A stretch of 64,000 nucleotides of DNA from JAVSMW01 sp032027005 (GTDB lineage Bacteria; Bacillota; Thermincolia; Thermincolales; UBA2595): NCBI GenBank assembly GCA_032027005.1, contig JAVSMW010000020.1, positions 38,881-102,880 of the forward strand. Direction: 5' to 3'. Shown in pieces: positions 47,636-56,838 of this stretch (position 1 is the first letter of the stretch; every line of letters starts with the position of its first letter). The position numbers and the translations under genes were made by a program. Below the pieces are notes generated by a model. That model was not told where the DNA came from and searched no databases. It saw only the letters and a list, made by a program, of their open reading frames with translations.

Positions 47636-48397
47636 TTGAGTAAAATGAGTTCTAAATTTTTTATTACGGGGATTGTGGTATTATTATTAATGGTTTTTGG
47701 TGTGGCTGCGGCTTTTGGCGGCGGAAGTACCGCGTCAGCCCAGGACCCGGCCCCGAACAGCCTGACGGTCAGCGGGCAGGGCAAGATTAGTATTAAACCT
47801 GATATGGCGTACATAACAACCGGGGTGAACACAGAAGCTAAAACTGCCAGAGATGCGCAGACTCAAAATAACCAATCGATGGATAAGGTTATAGCCGCTA
47901 TTAAAAGTCAGGGTATTGCCGAAAAAGACATTAAAACAGTTAACTACAGCCTTTCACCCAGATATGACTATGTACAGATGAAAGACGGCAGTGGCAAACA
48001 GGTGTTGGCAGGGTACACTGTTTATAACCAGGTCCAGGTCAATGTGCGGGATATCAATGCTGTCGGCAAGACTCTTGACGCTGTGGTAACTGCAGGAGCC
48101 AACATGGCCGGCGGGATTTCCTTCACGTTAAGTGAGGCTAATATGGAAAAAGCTAATGCTGACGCTCTTACCGCTGCTTTAAAAAATGCCCAGGGGAAAG
48201 CCAAGGTGCTGGCCACCGGTCTTGGTGTATCTCTGGGTAAGCCTAAACAAGTAATCGAAGGCGGGGCTACCCCGCCCCCGGTTATCTACGATCAGCACTC
48301 TTATGCTACGGCCAAAGCTGAAGCGGCCCTTGATGTCCCTGTTTCAACCGGCCAGATGGAGGTAAATGCCTCGATCAGCCTGGTGTATGAATATTAA
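47636..48397 (+). CDS. SIMPL (DUF541) periplasmic/secreted protein
   Basis: 253 aa, TTG start with AAGGGGG. Signal peptide (FFITGIVVLLLMVFGVAAAF). SIMPL pattern: LTVSGQGKISIKPDMAYITT, DKVIAAIKSQGIAEKDIKTV, YSLSPRYDY, GYTVYNQVQVNVRDINAVGK, AALKNAQGKAKVLATGLGVS. Family linked to stress and membrane-associated signalling; function unclear. Confidence 0.92.
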   Translation: MSKMSSKFFITGIVVLLLMVFGVAAAFGGGSTASAQDPAPNSLTVSGQGKISIKPDMAYITTGVNTEAKTARDAQTQNNQSMDKVIAAIKSQGIAEKDIKTVNYSLSPRYDYVQMKDGSGKQVLAGYTVYNQVQVNVRDINAVGKTLDAVVTAGANMAGGISFTLSEANMEKANADALTAALKNAQGKAKVLATGLGVSLGKPKQVIEGGATPPPVIYDQHSYATAKAEAALDVPVSTGQMEVNASISLVYEY

Positions 48398-48413
48398 TCC
48401 AGATCAGTTTTTC

Positions 48414-48443
48414 GGCGGATTCGGCAACGAGTCCGCCTTTTTA
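48414..48443 (+). terminator. Terminator of the SIMPL gene
   Basis: GGCGGA (48414-48419) / TCCGCC (48432-48437), then TTTTTATTT. Confidence 0.8.
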
Positions 48444-48544
48444 TTTATACTGAAAGGTTGTGTATTTGTCCAAAAAACTATTATAATAGTAGAAGCAGGT
48501 ATTTCGGTATATAATGGTATAGTATAGAGAGAAGGGGAGATTAG

Positions 48545-49183
48545 ATGGCCCAGGCAACGGCAATTATCCTGGCCGGGGGGAAAAGCACCCGGATGGGTAC
48601 AGACAAGGCTCTTATCCGAGTTAAAGATGACAGCATGCTTGAAGGAGCTGTGCGGGCTTTGGCGGGCGGCTTTAGCGAAATAATTGTGTCAGCCAATAAT
48701 AGAACCTGTGCTTCCGCCAAAGTTAAAGTCGTGGCTGATGTTATTCCCGGACGGGGCCCCATGTCAGGTATTCATGCCGCTTTACTGGCTTCTGCCAATG
48801 ATATAAATTTTGTGGTTCCCTGTGACATGCCATTTATTAATGTCCGGCTCGCTCTTTATATGGTTGAGTTGGCATCAGGTTTTGATGTTGTGGTTCCCAG
48901 GATAGGTGATTACTATGAAGCGCTTTTTGCAGTTTATATGAAGAATTGCCTGCCTCTTATAGAAGAATATCTGATATCCGGCCGGAACAAGGTCAGTACA
49001 TTGTATGCTAATTCGGCCCTTCGAATCAGATATGTCGAAGAATCTGAAATTGGAAAATTCGGGAATGCTGAAAGCTTGTTTTTTAATGTAAATACGCCTG
49101 TTGACTTGCAGCGGGCCAAGAAAATGGCCGGGAGGAAGGATAATGGATCTGAGGCATCAGACTGTACAAACATTGAGGATTAA
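48545..49183 (+). CDS. mobA: Molybdenum cofactor guanylyltransferase MobA
   Basis: 212 aa. N-terminal LAGGKSTRMGTDKAL (GTP loop), VVADVIPGRGPMSGIHAALL, NFVVPCDMPFINVRL. Adds GMP to Mo-molybdopterin. Overlaps fdhD by 41 bases, and mobB follows: a formate dehydrogenase/molybdoenzyme assembly operon. Confidence 0.95.
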   Translation: MAQATAIILAGGKSTRMGTDKALIRVKDDSMLEGAVRALAGGFSEIIVSANNRTCASAKVKVVADVIPGRGPMSGIHAALLASANDINFVVPCDMPFINVRLALYMVELASGFDVVVPRIGDYYEALFAVYMKNCLPLIEEYLISGRNKVSTLYANSALRIRYVEESEIGKFGNAESLFFNVNTPVDLQRAKKMAGRKDNGSEASDCTNIED

Positions 49184-49925
49184 GGATGGTGAATCTAAGC
49201 CCATCGAAGATCTTGTAACCCGGGAATCACCTTTGACGATTTATCTGAATGATGAGGAAATTGTGACATTATTATGTACGATGGAATATCCCGATGAGCT
49301 GGCAGTGGGGTTCCTGCATTCGGAGGGATTTTTAAAATCAATAGATGATATCATTGAAATCAAAAGCAACGCAGAAGTTGGCACCGTTCACGTTAAAAGT
49401 AACAGAGCAGCCACCATAGCCAAGGAGACTTTTCTCAAGCGCTACATTACCACCGGGTGCGGCAAAGGATCAACCTTTTATCATTTATCTGACGCGGTCA
49501 GTAAGCCCATAAGCGGCGGTTTCCGGATTCAGGCGGAAGAAATATTCAATCTTATGACCCAGGCCCAGCGCCAGTCCGAACTTTTTAAGGAGACCGGCGG
49601 AGTGCACAGCTCAGCCATATGTTCAAGGGATAAAATTCTGTTTTTCCGGGAAGATGTGGGCAGGCATAACACCGTGGACAAGCTGGCCGGCAGATGCCTG
49701 CTGGAGAAAATTCCGCTGGATGACAAGATATTGATTACCACAGGCCGGATATCCTCAGAAATTTTGATCAAAACGGCCAAAATAGGCTTACCGTTACTGG
49801 CTTCCCGCTCAGCCCCGACTGATTTGGCTATCAGGCATGCCCACGAAATGGGCATTACCATTGCAGCTTTTGTACGCAATCAGAGGATGAACGTATATGC
49901 TTACCCTGAAAGGGTATTGTTTTAG
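49143..49925 (+). CDS. fdhD: Formate dehydrogenase sulfurtransferase FdhD
   Basis: 260 aa from ATG 49143 (GGGAGGAAGG upstream). FdhD motifs: YPDELAVGFLHSEGFL, RYITTGCGKGSTFYHLSDAV (a single Cys rather than the C-x2-C of E. coli), ELFKETGGVHSSAICSRDKI, FREDVGRHNTVDKLAGRCLL, ASRSAPTDLAIRHAHEMGIT. Transfers sulfur to Mo cofactor before insertion into formate dehydrogenase, often a selenoenzyme; the structural gene is not in the window. Confidence 0.96.
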   Translation: MDLRHQTVQTLRIKDGESKPIEDLVTRESPLTIYLNDEEIVTLLCTMEYPDELAVGFLHSEGFLKSIDDIIEIKSNAEVGTVHVKSNRAATIAKETFLKRYITTGCGKGSTFYHLSDAVSKPISGGFRIQAEEIFNLMTQAQRQSELFKETGGVHSSAICSRDKILFFREDVGRHNTVDKLAGRCLLEKIPLDDKILITTGRISSEILIKTAKIGLPLLASRSAPTDLAIRHAHEMGITIAAFVRNQRMNVYAYPERVLF

Positions 49926-49935
49926 GAGGATGAAG

Positions 49936-50421
49936 ATGATCCCGGTTATTTCAGTTGTAGGTTATTCGAATTCCGGAAAAACAACATTAGTGGTCAAGAT
50001 AATCCAGGAACTGAAAAACAGGGGTTTTAAAGTTGCTGCTATTAAACATCATCATCAAGATGTGGAAATCGATAAACCCGGCAAAGATACCTGGAGGCAC
50101 GCCCAAGCCGGGGCCGATACGGTAGTTTTGGCCTCCCCCTCGAAAGTGGCTTTTTTCGAGAACACCCCAAAAGGAATGTCACTTGATGAAATAATCTCAA
50201 AGATTTCAGGAGTGGACATAATTATTACCGAAGGTTTTAAACATGAAAAGAAACCAAAGATTGAAGTATTTCGTTCGTCTGTCCATGAGCAGTTGATAAC
50301 TCCGCGGGAGGAACTGCTGGCTGTGGCCAGTGATATCGAATTTGAGGGGGTCCCTTGTTTTGACCTCGATGAACCAAAGGCATTGGTTGATTTTTTGATA
50401 GAGAGGTATCTAACAGTATAG
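49936..50421 (+). CDS. mobB: MobB molybdopterin-guanine dinucleotide adapter protein
   Basis: 161 aa from ATG 49936, six bases after AGGAGG (the in-frame ATG 49930 is too close). Walker A GYSNSGKTTLVVKIIQEL, then KHHHQDVEIDKPGKDTWRHA, FFENTPKGMSLDEIIS, IIITEGFKHEKKPKIEVFR. GTP-binding helper of MobA. Confidence 0.94.
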   Translation: MIPVISVVGYSNSGKTTLVVKIIQELKNRGFKVAAIKHHHQDVEIDKPGKDTWRHAQAGADTVVLASPSKVAFFENTPKGMSLDEIISKISGVDIIITEGFKHEKKPKIEVFRSSVHEQLITPREELLAVASDIEFEGVPCFDLDEPKALVDFLIERYLTV

Positions 50422-50470
50422 ATGAGTATATCCGGGCGTAAAATAAGTAAAAATGCTCGGAGGTCACAAG

Positions 50471-50974
50471 ATGTTTATAAGCAGACACAGTTTCCGTAAG
50501 TTTTTCTTATTTTTAGGCCTTTCGGGGTTCTTAAGTCTTGCCCTGCTAGGGGTAATGAAATACACTTCACGCTCAGAATTTTGCCTAAGCTGTCATGAAA
50601 TGAAGCCGGTTTATACAACCTGGCAGTCATCGAACCACCAGTCGGTGCCATGTGTACAATGCCACTCAGATCCTGGTTTAGGTGGGCTGATTCGAACAAA
50701 GCTGCAGGCTTTAGCTGAAGTCTACAGGCATATTACCAAAACATACCAGCAGCCCATCACCATAGATTCAGATACCGCAGCCTTTACTAACCGCTGTCTC
50801 AGATGTCACGATATCAAAGGAAAGAATGACGCACATAATCTGGCTCATTTTACGGCTAATGTCAACTGTGCTGTCTGTCATCATGGCTTAGTGCATAACC
50901 CTGACACGAACAGGAAATTGCCTGGCAATGAGGTATGTAAAAAATGTCATGGTCAAGGCGAGAAAATAGAATAA
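50471..50974 (+). CDS. NapC/NrfH-family pentahaem c-type cytochrome
   Basis: 167 aa from ATG 50471 (CGGAGGT upstream). N-terminal anchor (FFLFLGLSGFLSLALLGVMK), five CxxCH sites: CLSCH, CVQCH, CLRCH, CAVCH, CKKCH. The early EFCLSCHEMKPVYTTWQSSN fits NapC/NirT/NrfH. Carries electrons from menaquinol to an extracytoplasmic reductase. No nrfA partner is visible; partner unknown. Confidence 0.92.
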   Translation: MFISRHSFRKFFLFLGLSGFLSLALLGVMKYTSRSEFCLSCHEMKPVYTTWQSSNHQSVPCVQCHSDPGLGGLIRTKLQALAEVYRHITKTYQQPITIDSDTAAFTNRCLRCHDIKGKNDAHNLAHFTANVNCAVCHHGLVHNPDTNRKLPGNEVCKKCHGQGEKIE

Positions 50975-51017
50975 ATCAACATTTTTTTGATTATTCAAAT
51001 TTTATGGGAGGGAACAG

Positions 51018-51698
51018 ATGGAAGACTACGCCGAATATCTAAAAAAAATACCTTTGTTTGTCGATCTTAGTGATGCTGAACTGGAGTCTATTGGCCGGCT
51101 GGCCAGAGTGAGGAATTACAAAAAGGGTATGTTGATTTTTATGGAGAGAGAACCCGGTGAGGCCCTTTATTTTGTAATTTCCGGCAAAGTTAAGGTATCT
51201 AAAGCGACAGCTGATGGCAGGGAGCAGATTCTCCATATTTTACAGCACGGGGATGTTTTTGCTGAGGTCGTATTGATAGACAGGGGACCATATCCGGCAA
51301 CCGCAGAAGTTATTGAAGCCGGGCAAATTGGAATGTTGATGAGTGATGACATAGAAAATCTGCTTAGGTCCAACTCCGAAATCGCCCTGAAACTCCTCCG
51401 GCTGCTCTCGAAGAGACTGCGCCTGGCCCAGGCTAAGGTCAGAGATCTGGCTTTAAAGGACACTTATGGCCGATTGGCCAGTATGTTGTTGATTTTAGGG
51501 AAGGATCACGGCGAGCCTTCGGCGGCCGGGCTCAAGATTGATCTGCCGTTGAGCCGACAGGAATTTGCCAACCTGATTGGGACTACCAGGGAAACAGTGA
51601 CCAGGGTTCTGGGGGATTTTAAAAAATATAAATGCATTGATCTTGATAAACAGGCCATTATTATCATTGACGAAGAAAAACTCAAAACCTGGCTTTAA
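51018..51698 (+). CDS. Crp/Fnr-family transcription regulator
   Basis: 226 aa, GGGAGG upstream. cNMP-binding fold (IPLFVDLSDAELESIGRLAR, LYFVISGKVKVSKATADGRE, GDVFAEVVLIDRGPYPATAE), long helix, HTH (LSRQEFANLIGTTRETVTRV). Only one Cys, near the end, so no FNR cluster; a redox, haem or nucleotide effector is possible. Could control the cytochrome gene upstream. Confidence 0.93.
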   Translation: MEDYAEYLKKIPLFVDLSDAELESIGRLARVRNYKKGMLIFMEREPGEALYFVISGKVKVSKATADGREQILHILQHGDVFAEVVLIDRGPYPATAEVIEAGQIGMLMSDDIENLLRSNSEIALKLLRLLSKRLRLAQAKVRDLALKDTYGRLASMLLILGKDHGEPSAAGLKIDLPLSRQEFANLIGTTRETVTRVLGDFKKYKCIDLDKQAIIIIDEEKLKTWL

Positions 51699-51738
51699 AT
51701 TCAGGTGTACTTAAATTACTAATCGGGAGGTTGACATA

Positions 51739-52659
51739 ATGGATACGACTCTGGACAACCTAAAACATTCATTTGAAGAACAAGGATATATCGCAGACCA
51801 GGAAACCCTGGTTACAGCCTATTTGGCTTTAAAATTGCAAAAACCGCTGTTGGTTGAGGGTCCTCCCGGTGTTGGGAAAACAGAAATAGCCAAGGTGATG
51901 GCTAAAGTCTTTAATGCCGAATTGATTAGACTCCAGTGCTATGAAGGTCTGGATGAGAACAAAGCCCTGTATGAATGGAATTATCAAAAGCAGTTGATTA
52001 AAATCCAGCTCAGCCAGCTTGACCGGGAAGGCGGTTCACGGAAGGTTGAGGAAAACCTCTTTTCTGAAGAATACTTGTTAGAGCGCCCTTTGTTAAAAGC
52101 TATCAGGGCTAATCAGAAACCGGTTCTGCTTATTGATGAGATTGATAAGGTTGACCAGGAGTTTGAAGCCTTCTTGTTTGAAGTATTATCCGACTTTCAG
52201 GTTTCCATACCTGAATGGGGCACCATTTCCGCCCGGCAAATCCCGATCGTTGTTTTGACCAGTAATGGTGAACGTGAGTTATCCGACGGTCTGAAACGCC
52301 GCTGTGTATATTTATATATTGACTACCCTGCCCCGGATAAGGAACTGCGGATAATTACGGCTAGAATTCCCGAATTGAGTCAGAGGCTTTCTCTGGAAGT
52401 AACCAAAGCAGTCAATTTTATCAGAGAACGGCTCGAACTCAGGAAGAAGCCATCTATTGCCGAAACTCTTGACTGGGCCAGGGCATTGGTCGCTTTGGAT
52501 GCCGACCGGTTATCAGCTGATGTAATTAACTCGACCTTGAATATTATTATGAAGAATAAGGACGACTTGGATAATTTTCATCAAAATATGGGTGCTCAGG
52601 ACCTGGTTGAGCTTGTGGCCAATAACGGTGCCGCAGGTAGATCCGGCGGAAGGGGGTAA
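51739..52659 (+). CDS. MoxR-family AAA+ ATPase (CoxD-like)
   Basis: 306 aa. Walker A LLVEGPPGVGKTEIAKVMAK, Walker B KPVLLIDEIDKVDQEFEAFL, sensor VVLTSNGERELSDGLKRRCV. Works with a VWA protein; the partner gene lies 5 bases downstream. In carboxydotrophs CoxD/CoxE mature a molybdenum hydroxylase, which fits the Mo genes 2 kb upstream (inference). Confidence 0.94.
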   Translation: MDTTLDNLKHSFEEQGYIADQETLVTAYLALKLQKPLLVEGPPGVGKTEIAKVMAKVFNAELIRLQCYEGLDENKALYEWNYQKQLIKIQLSQLDREGGSRKVEENLFSEEYLLERPLLKAIRANQKPVLLIDEIDKVDQEFEAFLFEVLSDFQVSIPEWGTISARQIPIVVLTSNGERELSDGLKRRCVYLYIDYPAPDKELRIITARIPELSQRLSLEVTKAVNFIRERLELRKKPSIAETLDWARALVALDADRLSADVINSTLNIIMKNKDDLDNFHQNMGAQDLVELVANNGAAGRSGGRG

Positions 52660-52664
52660 GCTGT

Positions 52665-54029
52665 TTGGAGACCGGGGATTTAATAGAAAACCATCTGGCC
52701 CGGTTTATCTATACTCTCCGCCATCTCGGTCTGAGGGTCAGTTCGGCGGAGGCTGTAGATGCTGTTAATGCTCTTACTGCTGTGGATATTTTAGACCGGA
52801 AACAGGTGGAAATCGTATTTAAAGCAACATTGGCCAAGTCTCCGGAAGACCGGGTTATTGTAGAAAAGGCCTTTCAGTCTTATTTTGTGCCCCCTGAAAA
52901 GAAGTCCGAGCGAGCTGAGAAATATGAGCAGATTAGGGAGCAGGAAGCACAAGAGGTAGCGGCAGCTGAAAAAGAGTTGAAATATGAACTGGAAGCTGAA
53001 GGTGAGGCACCCAAAGAGGTGGATGTACCGCTCACGGAAGAAGAAAAAAAGATATATACCAAGCTCCCTGAAGATAAGAAAAATAAGCTCAGGGAGTATA
53101 TGAAGAAACCATTCCAGGGCAACACCATAAACAATCCCGAGACACTCATTAACAACATGATTAAGAGTTCTCTTAATTACTGGAAACATTACCTGAAAAG
53201 TCAGGATGAAGGTCCGCCGGAAGTGGATTATACCGGTGATGAGGACATTGACGAAATACTCCGGGAAGTTTCTGAGAATCTGCGGGATGAAGAACAGATT
53301 TTATATCAGGATATTCAAAAAATCACCGAAACAAATATGCCGGCAGCCGCTGCACTAATTGCCAAGCTATCCCGGAGACTGGCCACCAGAATTTCCCGGA
53401 GATATCACCGCAGTAAAAAAAGAGAGCGCCTTGACTTGAGGAGAACAATCAGGCAGAACATCCGTTACGGCGGGGCTATGTTCAGCCTGAAATACCGGAC
53501 CAAAAAGATTCAGAAACCGAGGCTTCTGCTGATATGCGATGTTTCGGGGTCTATGGCCAAATATGCCGGTTTTGTGCTGCAGTTTATGTATGGATTGACC
53601 AGTGCCACTGAAGAAATAGAGAGTTTTATCTTTTCGGAGAAAGTTAAGCTGATTACAGAGGAGTTTGCAAAGTCCAAGCCTTTTGAAGAAATCATGTCTG
53701 AAATCATAAACAGAAGCAGCGATTGGGGTAAAGGCACGGATTTTAATGAGGCCCTGCGGGTAATCTCTCAGGAGCATAAAAAGTTGTTATTAAAAGATAC
53801 TTTCGTGATTATTGTCAGTGACACAAAAACATTGAATGTGGACAAGGCGGCTGGCAGGCTGCAGGAAATCAGAAAAAGAGTCAAAGATATTGTTTGGTTG
53901 AACACCCTGCCCAAAAAGTTGTGGCAGGATACCAAAAGCGTTATGGTATTCCGCCGTCATTGCCGTATGTTCGAATGTAATACCCTGTCTCATTTGGATA
54001 AGATAATGAGAACAGAGATGCTAAAGTAG
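52665..54029 (+). CDS. VWA domain protein (CoxE-like)
   Basis: 454 aa, TTG start. N-terminal helical part (FIYTLRHLGLRVSSAEAVDA), a charged coiled coil (~90-150), a middle part with ARISRRY-like basic helices, and a C-terminal VWA with MIDAS LLICDVSGSMAKYAGFVLQF (D-x-S-x-S), then GKGTDFNEALRVI and FVIIVSDTKTLN. Partner of the MoxR ATPase. Confidence 0.92.
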   Translation: METGDLIENHLARFIYTLRHLGLRVSSAEAVDAVNALTAVDILDRKQVEIVFKATLAKSPEDRVIVEKAFQSYFVPPEKKSERAEKYEQIREQEAQEVAAAEKELKYELEAEGEAPKEVDVPLTEEEKKIYTKLPEDKKNKLREYMKKPFQGNTINNPETLINNMIKSSLNYWKHYLKSQDEGPPEVDYTGDEDIDEILREVSENLRDEEQILYQDIQKITETNMPAAAALIAKLSRRLATRISRRYHRSKKRERLDLRRTIRQNIRYGGAMFSLKYRTKKIQKPRLLLICDVSGSMAKYAGFVLQFMYGLTSATEEIESFIFSEKVKLITEEFAKSKPFEEIMSEIINRSSDWGKGTDFNEALRVISQEHKKLLLKDTFVIIVSDTKTLNVDKAAGRLQEIRKRVKDIVWLNTLPKKLWQDTKSVMVFRRHCRMFECNTLSHLDKIMRTEMLK

Positions 54030-54127
54030 CAGGCTCTCGGAACCGAGGCCGGGGAATCTGGTAAGGTATTGCTCCAGATTCCTGGACATCTCCGAAAGAT
54101 CACAAGTAATAGTTGGAGGCAAATAGA

Positions 54128-54856
54128 ATGATTGAAAATTTGACTCAGGTTGATATAATGGCCTTTGGGGCTCATCCTGATGATGTGGAAATAGGGGCTG
54201 GGGGTTTATTGGCTAAGGAGGCCGCTCTCGGCTATAAAGTAGGGATTGTGGACCTGACCAAGGGAGAAATGGGGACTAGGGGAACTTCGGAAATCCGGGC
54301 CAGTGAGGCCCAAAAGGCGGCTGAAATCTTAGGGGCGGCCTGGCGGATAAACCTGGAAATACCTGACAGCGGTGTTGCCGTCACAGAGAATAACATAATG
54401 CAGGTGGTCAGGCTGCTCCGGGTCTGCCGGCCTGCGATTATTATAGTGCCATACTGGGATGACCGGCATCCTGATCATGTCAGGACCAGTCAATTAGTTA
54501 CCGATGCCCATTTTAAAGCCGGGCTCAAAAAACTGGCCCCGGAACTTAAGGCCTTCAGGCCCAATATAATTATATATTACTTCCTAAACAGAATGGAAAA
54601 CTGTTCTTTTATCGTGGATGTTTCAGGATCTTATGAAAAGAAGCAGGCGGCTGTGGAAGCACATTTTTCCCAGTTTGGCGAAGCAGGAATGAAACCCCTG
54701 GCTGTTTTAGGTGTCAAACGGCCTCTGCAGTTTATCGAGAGCAGGGACAGATTTCAGGGAGCACAGATCGGTAAAGCGTATGGAGAGGCTTTTTTGGTGC
54801 GGACTCCGGTTCATGTGGAAGATCCGATGCAGGTCTGGGGACCGGGAAAATGTTAG
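54128..54856 (+). CDS. bshB1: Bacillithiol biosynthesis deacetylase BshB1
   Basis: 242 aa from ATG 54128 (GGAGG upstream). PIG-L/LmbE family: MAFGAHPDDVEIGAGGLLAK (zinc AHPDD), VDLTKGEMGTRGTSEIRASE, PYWDDRHPDHVRTSQLVTDA (H-P-D-H), SQFGEAGMKPLAVLG. Deacetylates GlcNAc-malate. bshA follows 19 bases later. Confidence 0.93.
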   Translation: MIENLTQVDIMAFGAHPDDVEIGAGGLLAKEAALGYKVGIVDLTKGEMGTRGTSEIRASEAQKAAEILGAAWRINLEIPDSGVAVTENNIMQVVRLLRVCRPAIIIVPYWDDRHPDHVRTSQLVTDAHFKAGLKKLAPELKAFRPNIIIYYFLNRMENCSFIVDVSGSYEKKQAAVEAHFSQFGEAGMKPLAVLGVKRPLQFIESRDRFQGAQIGKAYGEAFLVRTPVHVEDPMQVWGPGKC

Positions 54857-54875
54857 AGGGACTTGGAGGATAGCC

Positions 54876-56000
54876 ATGCGTATTGGTATAATCTGTTACC
54901 CTTCATATGGCGGCAGTGGTGTAATAGCTACTGAACTGGGCAAAAGGCTGGCCAAAAGAGGACATGAAGTCCATTTTGTCTCATATGACCGCCCGTTTAA
55001 ATTAAATATTTTTCATCAGAACATTTTTTATCATGAGGTTGAAGTACTGGAGTATCCTCTCTTTAAGTTTCCTCCTTATATGATAGCCTTAGCCAGTAAA
55101 ATAGCTGAGGTCAGCAAATGGGCTAACCTGGACCTGGTTCATGTGCATTATGCTATTCCCCACGCCGTCAGTGCGTTTCTGGCCAAACAACTGGTGACGG
55201 GCAGGAATCTGCCCTTTGTGACCACACTGCATGGAACTGATATAACAATAGTGGGTAATGAACCCCAGTTCTGGGATATTACCAAATTCAGCATTGAAGC
55301 CAGTGATGCTGTGACAACCGTTTCACGGTCCCTAAGGGAAGAGACTATGAATGTTTTTAAAATCTCCAGGGATGTTGAAGTAATATATAATTTTATAGAT
55401 GCTGAAGAATATCGCAGAGTGGAAGTACCGGAACTGAGATCAAGATTTGCGGCGGCCGAAGAAAAAATTCTAATCCATATTTCTAATTTCAGGCCGGTTA
55501 AAAGGCTGCGGGATGTGGTAGATATTTTCGCCGCTGTCAGCAGGGAAGTGCCATCCCGCCTGCTTATGGTAGGTGATGGCCCGGACGGGCCGGCCGTTCA
55601 TCAGTATATTGCCTCCAAAGGCCTGACTGATCGGGTCCATTTCCTGGGCATGCAGGAGCGGGTAGTTGAGTTGTTATCTATTTCTGATTTATGTTTGCTG
55701 CCCTCTGAAAAGGAGAGCTTCGGCCTTGTAGCTCTTGAAGCAATGGCCTGTGGAGTTCCGGTAATTGCTTCAATGACAGGAGGTCTGCCCGAAATCGTCA
55801 GAAACGGTGAAACCGGATTCCTGTTACCTGTGGGTAATGTGGAGGCTATGGCTTTAGAGGCTGTTCGGATTTTGACCGATTACCACTTGTGGGAACAGTT
55901 ATCCCAAAATGGAGTAAGTCACGCTGTTAACAATTTTGGGATTGATAAGATCGTAAATGAATATGAGCAAATGTATGCCCGGGTTATCTCACAAAAGTAA
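54876..56000 (+). CDS. bshA: N-acetyl-alpha-D-glucosaminyl L-malate synthase BshA
   Basis: 374 aa from ATG 54876 (TTGGAGGA upstream). GT4: IICYPSYGGSGVIATELGKR, VHFVSYDRPFKL, VHVHYAIPHAVSAFLAKQL, TTLHGTDITIVGNEPQFW, VSRSLREETMNVF, LPSEKESFGLVALEAMACGV. First step of bacillithiol synthesis. No bshC in the window. Confidence 0.95.
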   Translation: MRIGIICYPSYGGSGVIATELGKRLAKRGHEVHFVSYDRPFKLNIFHQNIFYHEVEVLEYPLFKFPPYMIALASKIAEVSKWANLDLVHVHYAIPHAVSAFLAKQLVTGRNLPFVTTLHGTDITIVGNEPQFWDITKFSIEASDAVTTVSRSLREETMNVFKISRDVEVIYNFIDAEEYRRVEVPELRSRFAAAEEKILIHISNFRPVKRLRDVVDIFAAVSREVPSRLLMVGDGPDGPAVHQYIASKGLTDRVHFLGMQERVVELLSISDLCLLPSEKESFGLVALEAMACGVPVIASMTGGLPEIVRNGETGFLLPVGNVEAMALEAVRILTDYHLWEQLSQNGVSHAVNNFGIDKIVNEYEQMYARVISQK

Positions 56001-56062
56001 GCTGGGTTTTGGTATAAAAAACTGAAAAATTTGACAATGGGGCTAAATAGGGAATTGCTGGG

Positions 56063-56091
56063 TTGACGTGGTCAAGGAAACCGGATATACT
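56063..56091 (+). promoter_or_regulatory. Sigma-A promoter of the Fur-family gene
   Basis: TTGACG (56063-56068), 17-bp spacer, TATACT (56086-56091). TACTAATAA occurs at 56089 and 56103 around the start site, a possible autoregulatory direct repeat. Confidence 0.65.
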
Positions 56092-56178
56092 AATAAAAGA
56101 AGTACTAATAATCACAAATAAAAATAATGGAATTTTTTGACGAGTGTTAGTGTACCACCGGCTAAGGGGGAGTGTTAT

Positions 56179-56571
56179 ATGACCAAAGCAACCCGAATGA
56201 CTAAACAAAAAAAGGTGATTCTTGATATTTTGCGCAGCAACAACTGTCATCCTTCGGCAGACTGGGTTTATGAACAGGCCAGAAAACTCGTTCCAGATAT
56301 CAGTTTAGGCACTGTCTACAGAAACCTAAGCGTACTGCGGGATACGGGTGAAATTGTAGAATTAAATTATGGCAGTACATACAGTCGTTACGATGGAAAT
56401 CCCGAAAATCATTATCATTTCTTTTGTGAAAAATGCCATAAGTTATTTGATGTGACGATTCCTGTGTATCAGGGATTGGATAAAATGGTTCATGATACAA
56501 CGGGATTTACGGTCAATAATCACAGGATGGAGTTTTATGGATTGTGTGAGGAATGCATGATTCCTGGGTAG
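56179..56571 (+). CDS. Fur-family regulator (PerR/Fur-like)
   Basis: 130 aa from ATG 56179 (AAGGGGGAG upstream). Winged helix (MTKQKKVILDILRSNNCHPS, ADWVYEQARKLVPDISLGTV, YRNLSVLRDTGEIVEL), ligand residues in DGNPENHYHFFCEKCHKLFD and LCEECMIPG (zinc C-x2-C pairs). The PerR sensor position is not certain; Fur and PerR cannot be separated from sequence alone. It could act on the two Fur boxes at 3453 and 3921 if it is Fur. Confidence 0.9.
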   Translation: MTKATRMTKQKKVILDILRSNNCHPSADWVYEQARKLVPDISLGTVYRNLSVLRDTGEIVELNYGSTYSRYDGNPENHYHFFCEKCHKLFDVTIPVYQGLDKMVHDTTGFTVNNHRMEFYGLCEECMIPG

Positions 56572-56574
56572 AAT

Positions 56575-56620
56575 ATGGGATGTAACGAAACGGTGAGGGG
56601 TTTCGTTACATCCCATTTTA
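56575..56620 (+). terminator. Terminator of the Fur-family gene
   Basis: Perfect 17-bp stem: ATGGGATGTAACGAAAC (56575-56591) and complement (56600-56616), then TTTA. Confidence 0.85.
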
Positions 56621-56640
56621 GCTTAAGGGGGTGCATGCCG

Positions 56641-56748
56641 GTAAAAACGCCTTCTGGACTTCGTTGCGCGGCGCAACCCAATCCTCAACGTACAGTAGTA
56701 CGCCTCCGGTTGCGCCGCGCCGTGCGCCTTGCCAGAAGGCGTTTTTAC
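56641..56748. repeat. 108-bp long-hairpin intergenic element
   Basis: Arms GTAAAAACGCCTTCTGG (56641-56657) / exact complement (56732-56748); inner GCGCGGCGCAACC (56666-56678) / GGTTGCGCCGCGC (56708-56720). Contains CGTTGCGCGG and CAATCCTC, also found in the 27575-27748 element. Confidence 0.8.
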
Positions 56749-56838
56749 ACCCCCGGGGCGGGGGCCGGGACCAGGGGCAGCTGTACATTTAGGGAGCAAA
56801 ATCAGCTGGCGCGATTTTGCTGGAGGAGGTTTTGCCTC

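Noticed and set aside
46612..48397. Deacetylase and SIMPL genes considered as one envelope operon
   Set aside because: They are on opposite strands, separated by a repeat-filled gap.
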